NCBI GenBank assembly: GCA_002368715.1
Contig: DFEO01000026.1
Location: forward strand, 1-7,587
Source of the DNA: Ruminococcus sp. UBA3800
GTDB taxonomy: Bacteria > Bacillota > Clostridia > Oscillospirales > Ruminococcaceae
DNA: 7,587 nucleotides
Direction of reading: 5' to 3'
Both the position numbers and the translations under genes were made by a program. This document shows positions 6,741-7,587 of the stretch, in pieces (the first letter of the stretch is position 1; every line of letters starts with the position of its first letter). A model generated the notes under the pieces. The model was not told the origin of the DNA, did no database searches, and was given only the letters and a program-made list of their open reading frames with translations.

Positions 6741-7587
6741 TTATTTGTCAGCCTTCTTGGCCGGACTTTTTTTCGCTGTCTTTGTCTTCTTAGCCGAAGA
6801 CGTTTTTGCGGCACCTGCCGACTTGGAAGACTTTGCGGTGCTCTCAGCTTTCTTCCTCGGAGCAGGAGCCTTCTTCACCGTAAAGTACATACACGAGAAA
6901 GCAGGGATATCTATACTGATAGACTGCTCAAATCCGTGCATACCTACATCCTCCGACTTGACAGGCTTGTTTGCATACGGTGTGCCGTCGGCAGAGGACG
7001 AATTGAATACTTCGGTATATGTTCCCTTATAAGGAACGCCAAAGCAGTAATTCTTTCTCTCCACAGGTACAAAATTGCACACAACGATGACCTCGTTGCC
7101 CTTCTCGTCAAATCTGCGGAAGATAATTATGGACTGCTTGAAATCGTCATTGGATATCCAGCTGAAGCCCTCCCACGAGAAATCTCTCTGCCAGAACTGA
7201 GGATGCTCGAGATAGAAATGATTGAGCTTCTTGGAAAACTCCAGATAATTCCTGTGGTTTTCATATTCATCCACCAAAAACCACTCCAGGCCGTTCTCAT
7301 AATCCCACTCTCTGAACTGTGCAAAATCAGCTCCCATAAACAGAAGCTTCTTTCCGGGATGCGCCATCATATAAGCCATGAACAGCTTGCACTGAGCAAA
7401 CTTGTTGTTCACATCTCCGCCGTACATCTTGTTAACCAGCGATGCCTTGCCGTGAACGACCTCGTCATGGGATATCGGGAGAATGAAATTCTCGGAAAAA
7501 GCATAGAAGAACGAGAACGTCAGCATATCATGATGGAAAGCCCTGTCTATCGGGTCGAGCGCCATATACTTGAGCATATCGTTCATC
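6741..7587 (-). CDS. glgB: 1,4-alpha-glucan branching enzyme, C-terminal part (5' end off-window)
   Basis: The product cuts alpha-1,4 chains and reattaches them as alpha-1,6 branches on glycogen. Only the last 281 or so codons are present, so by comparison with family lengths about 450-500 N-terminal residues are missing, including the catalytic Asp nucleophile and Glu acid/base. What is present begins inside the GH13 barrel. FILPISHDEVVHGKASL carries the conserved region-IV HDE (window residues 40-42, Asp stabilising the transition state), followed by FAQ, PGKKLLFMGADFAQFREW and the beta-sandwich C-terminal domain ending YFTV. After this domain the frame continues for 44 residues of Lys/Ala/Ser/Thr-rich sequence before TAA at 6743-6741, which is not part of standard GlgB. 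It is the first visible gene of the glgBCDA run; its promoter is off the right edge. Confidence 0.96.
   Translation of the reverse strand, partial: MNDMLKYMALDPIDRAFHHDMLTFSFFYAFSENFILPISHDEVVHGKASLVNKMYGGDVNNKFAQCKLFMAYMMAHPGKKLLFMGADFAQFREWDYENGLEWFLVDEYENHRNYLEFSKKLNHFYLEHPQFWQRDFSWEGFSWISNDDFKQSIIIFRRFDEKGNEVIVVCNFVPVERKNYCFGVPYKGTYTEVFNSSSADGTPYANKPVKSEDVGMHGFEQSISIDIPAFSCMYFTVKKAPAPRKKAESTAKSSKSAGAAKTSSAKKTKTAKKSPAKKADK
6744..6875 (-). other. Lys/Ala-rich disordered tail of GlgB
   Basis: This covers the last 44 codons of glgB. My count is 15 Lys, 11 Ala, 7 Ser, 4 Thr, 3 Pro, and one each of Arg, Glu, Gly and Asp. Net charge is about +14. Patterns such as KKAPAPRKK, SAKKTKTAKK and SPAKK resemble histone-H1-like or AlgP-type tails and predict disorder. 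It is in frame with no sign of frameshift, and the folded domain ends just before it (YFTV). The function is unknown; contact with the polyglucan surface, nucleic acid, anionic partners or a role in solubility are all conjecture. Confidence 0.85.

Noticed and set aside
6709..7032. A plus-strand 107-codon frame with a hydrophobic, membrane-like start
   Set aside because: It is the mirror of the GlgB Lys/Ala tail: AAG/AAA codons read backwards become Leu/Phe codons, which creates false transmembrane character. There is no supporting ribosome binding site or family match.
1..7587. Mobile element, CRISPR, tRNA/rRNA or phage content
   Set aside because: No long direct or terminal repeats, transposase-like frames, regularly spaced repeats or tRNA-like cloverleaf were seen; nearly the whole window is accounted for by five metabolic genes.

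Overview
The window is a slice of a low-to-mid GC Firmicutes chromosome, most likely from the Ruminococcus / Oscillospiraceae (clostridial) group. This is inferred from the protein flavour and from the tandem glgC-glgD pair in a glgB-glgC-glgD-glgA cluster, and is not proven. All supported genes lie on the minus strand and read from right to left. I see no RNA genes, CRISPR arrays, insertion sequences or other mobile elements.

Right to middle (7587 to 2886) is a glycogen (bacterial alpha-glucan) synthesis operon. It starts with the 3' part of glgB (branching enzyme), then glgC (ADP-glucose pyrophosphorylase), glgD (a GlgC paralogue that has lost its catalytic motifs and is probably a regulatory subunit) and glgA (glycogen synthase). 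glgB-glgC and glgC-glgD are separated by only about 20 bases each. glgD-glgA has a 74-base gap holding a strong 12-bp hairpin. A C(UUCG)G-capped hairpin closes the operon after glgA. Together GlgC/GlgD make ADP-glucose from glucose-1-phosphate and ATP, GlgA extends alpha-1,4 chains, and GlgB adds alpha-1,6 branches.

Left (2683 to 1) is the first 894 codons of carB, the large subunit of carbamoyl-phosphate synthetase. It has its own promoter, its own ribosome binding site and a short leader of overlapping inverted repeats in the 202-base gap after the glg terminator. The C-terminal regulatory domain lies off the left edge. carA is not directly upstream.

The core content is ordinary metabolism, and I do not see an undescribed system. 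The points worth a second look are a 44-residue Lys/Ala/Ser-rich tail on GlgB, an alanine at the place of the ADP-glucose-binding lysine in GlgA, full loss of active-site motifs in GlgD, a nearly identical and unusual translation-start region before glgD and glgA, the hairpin between those genes, and the carB leader repeats.
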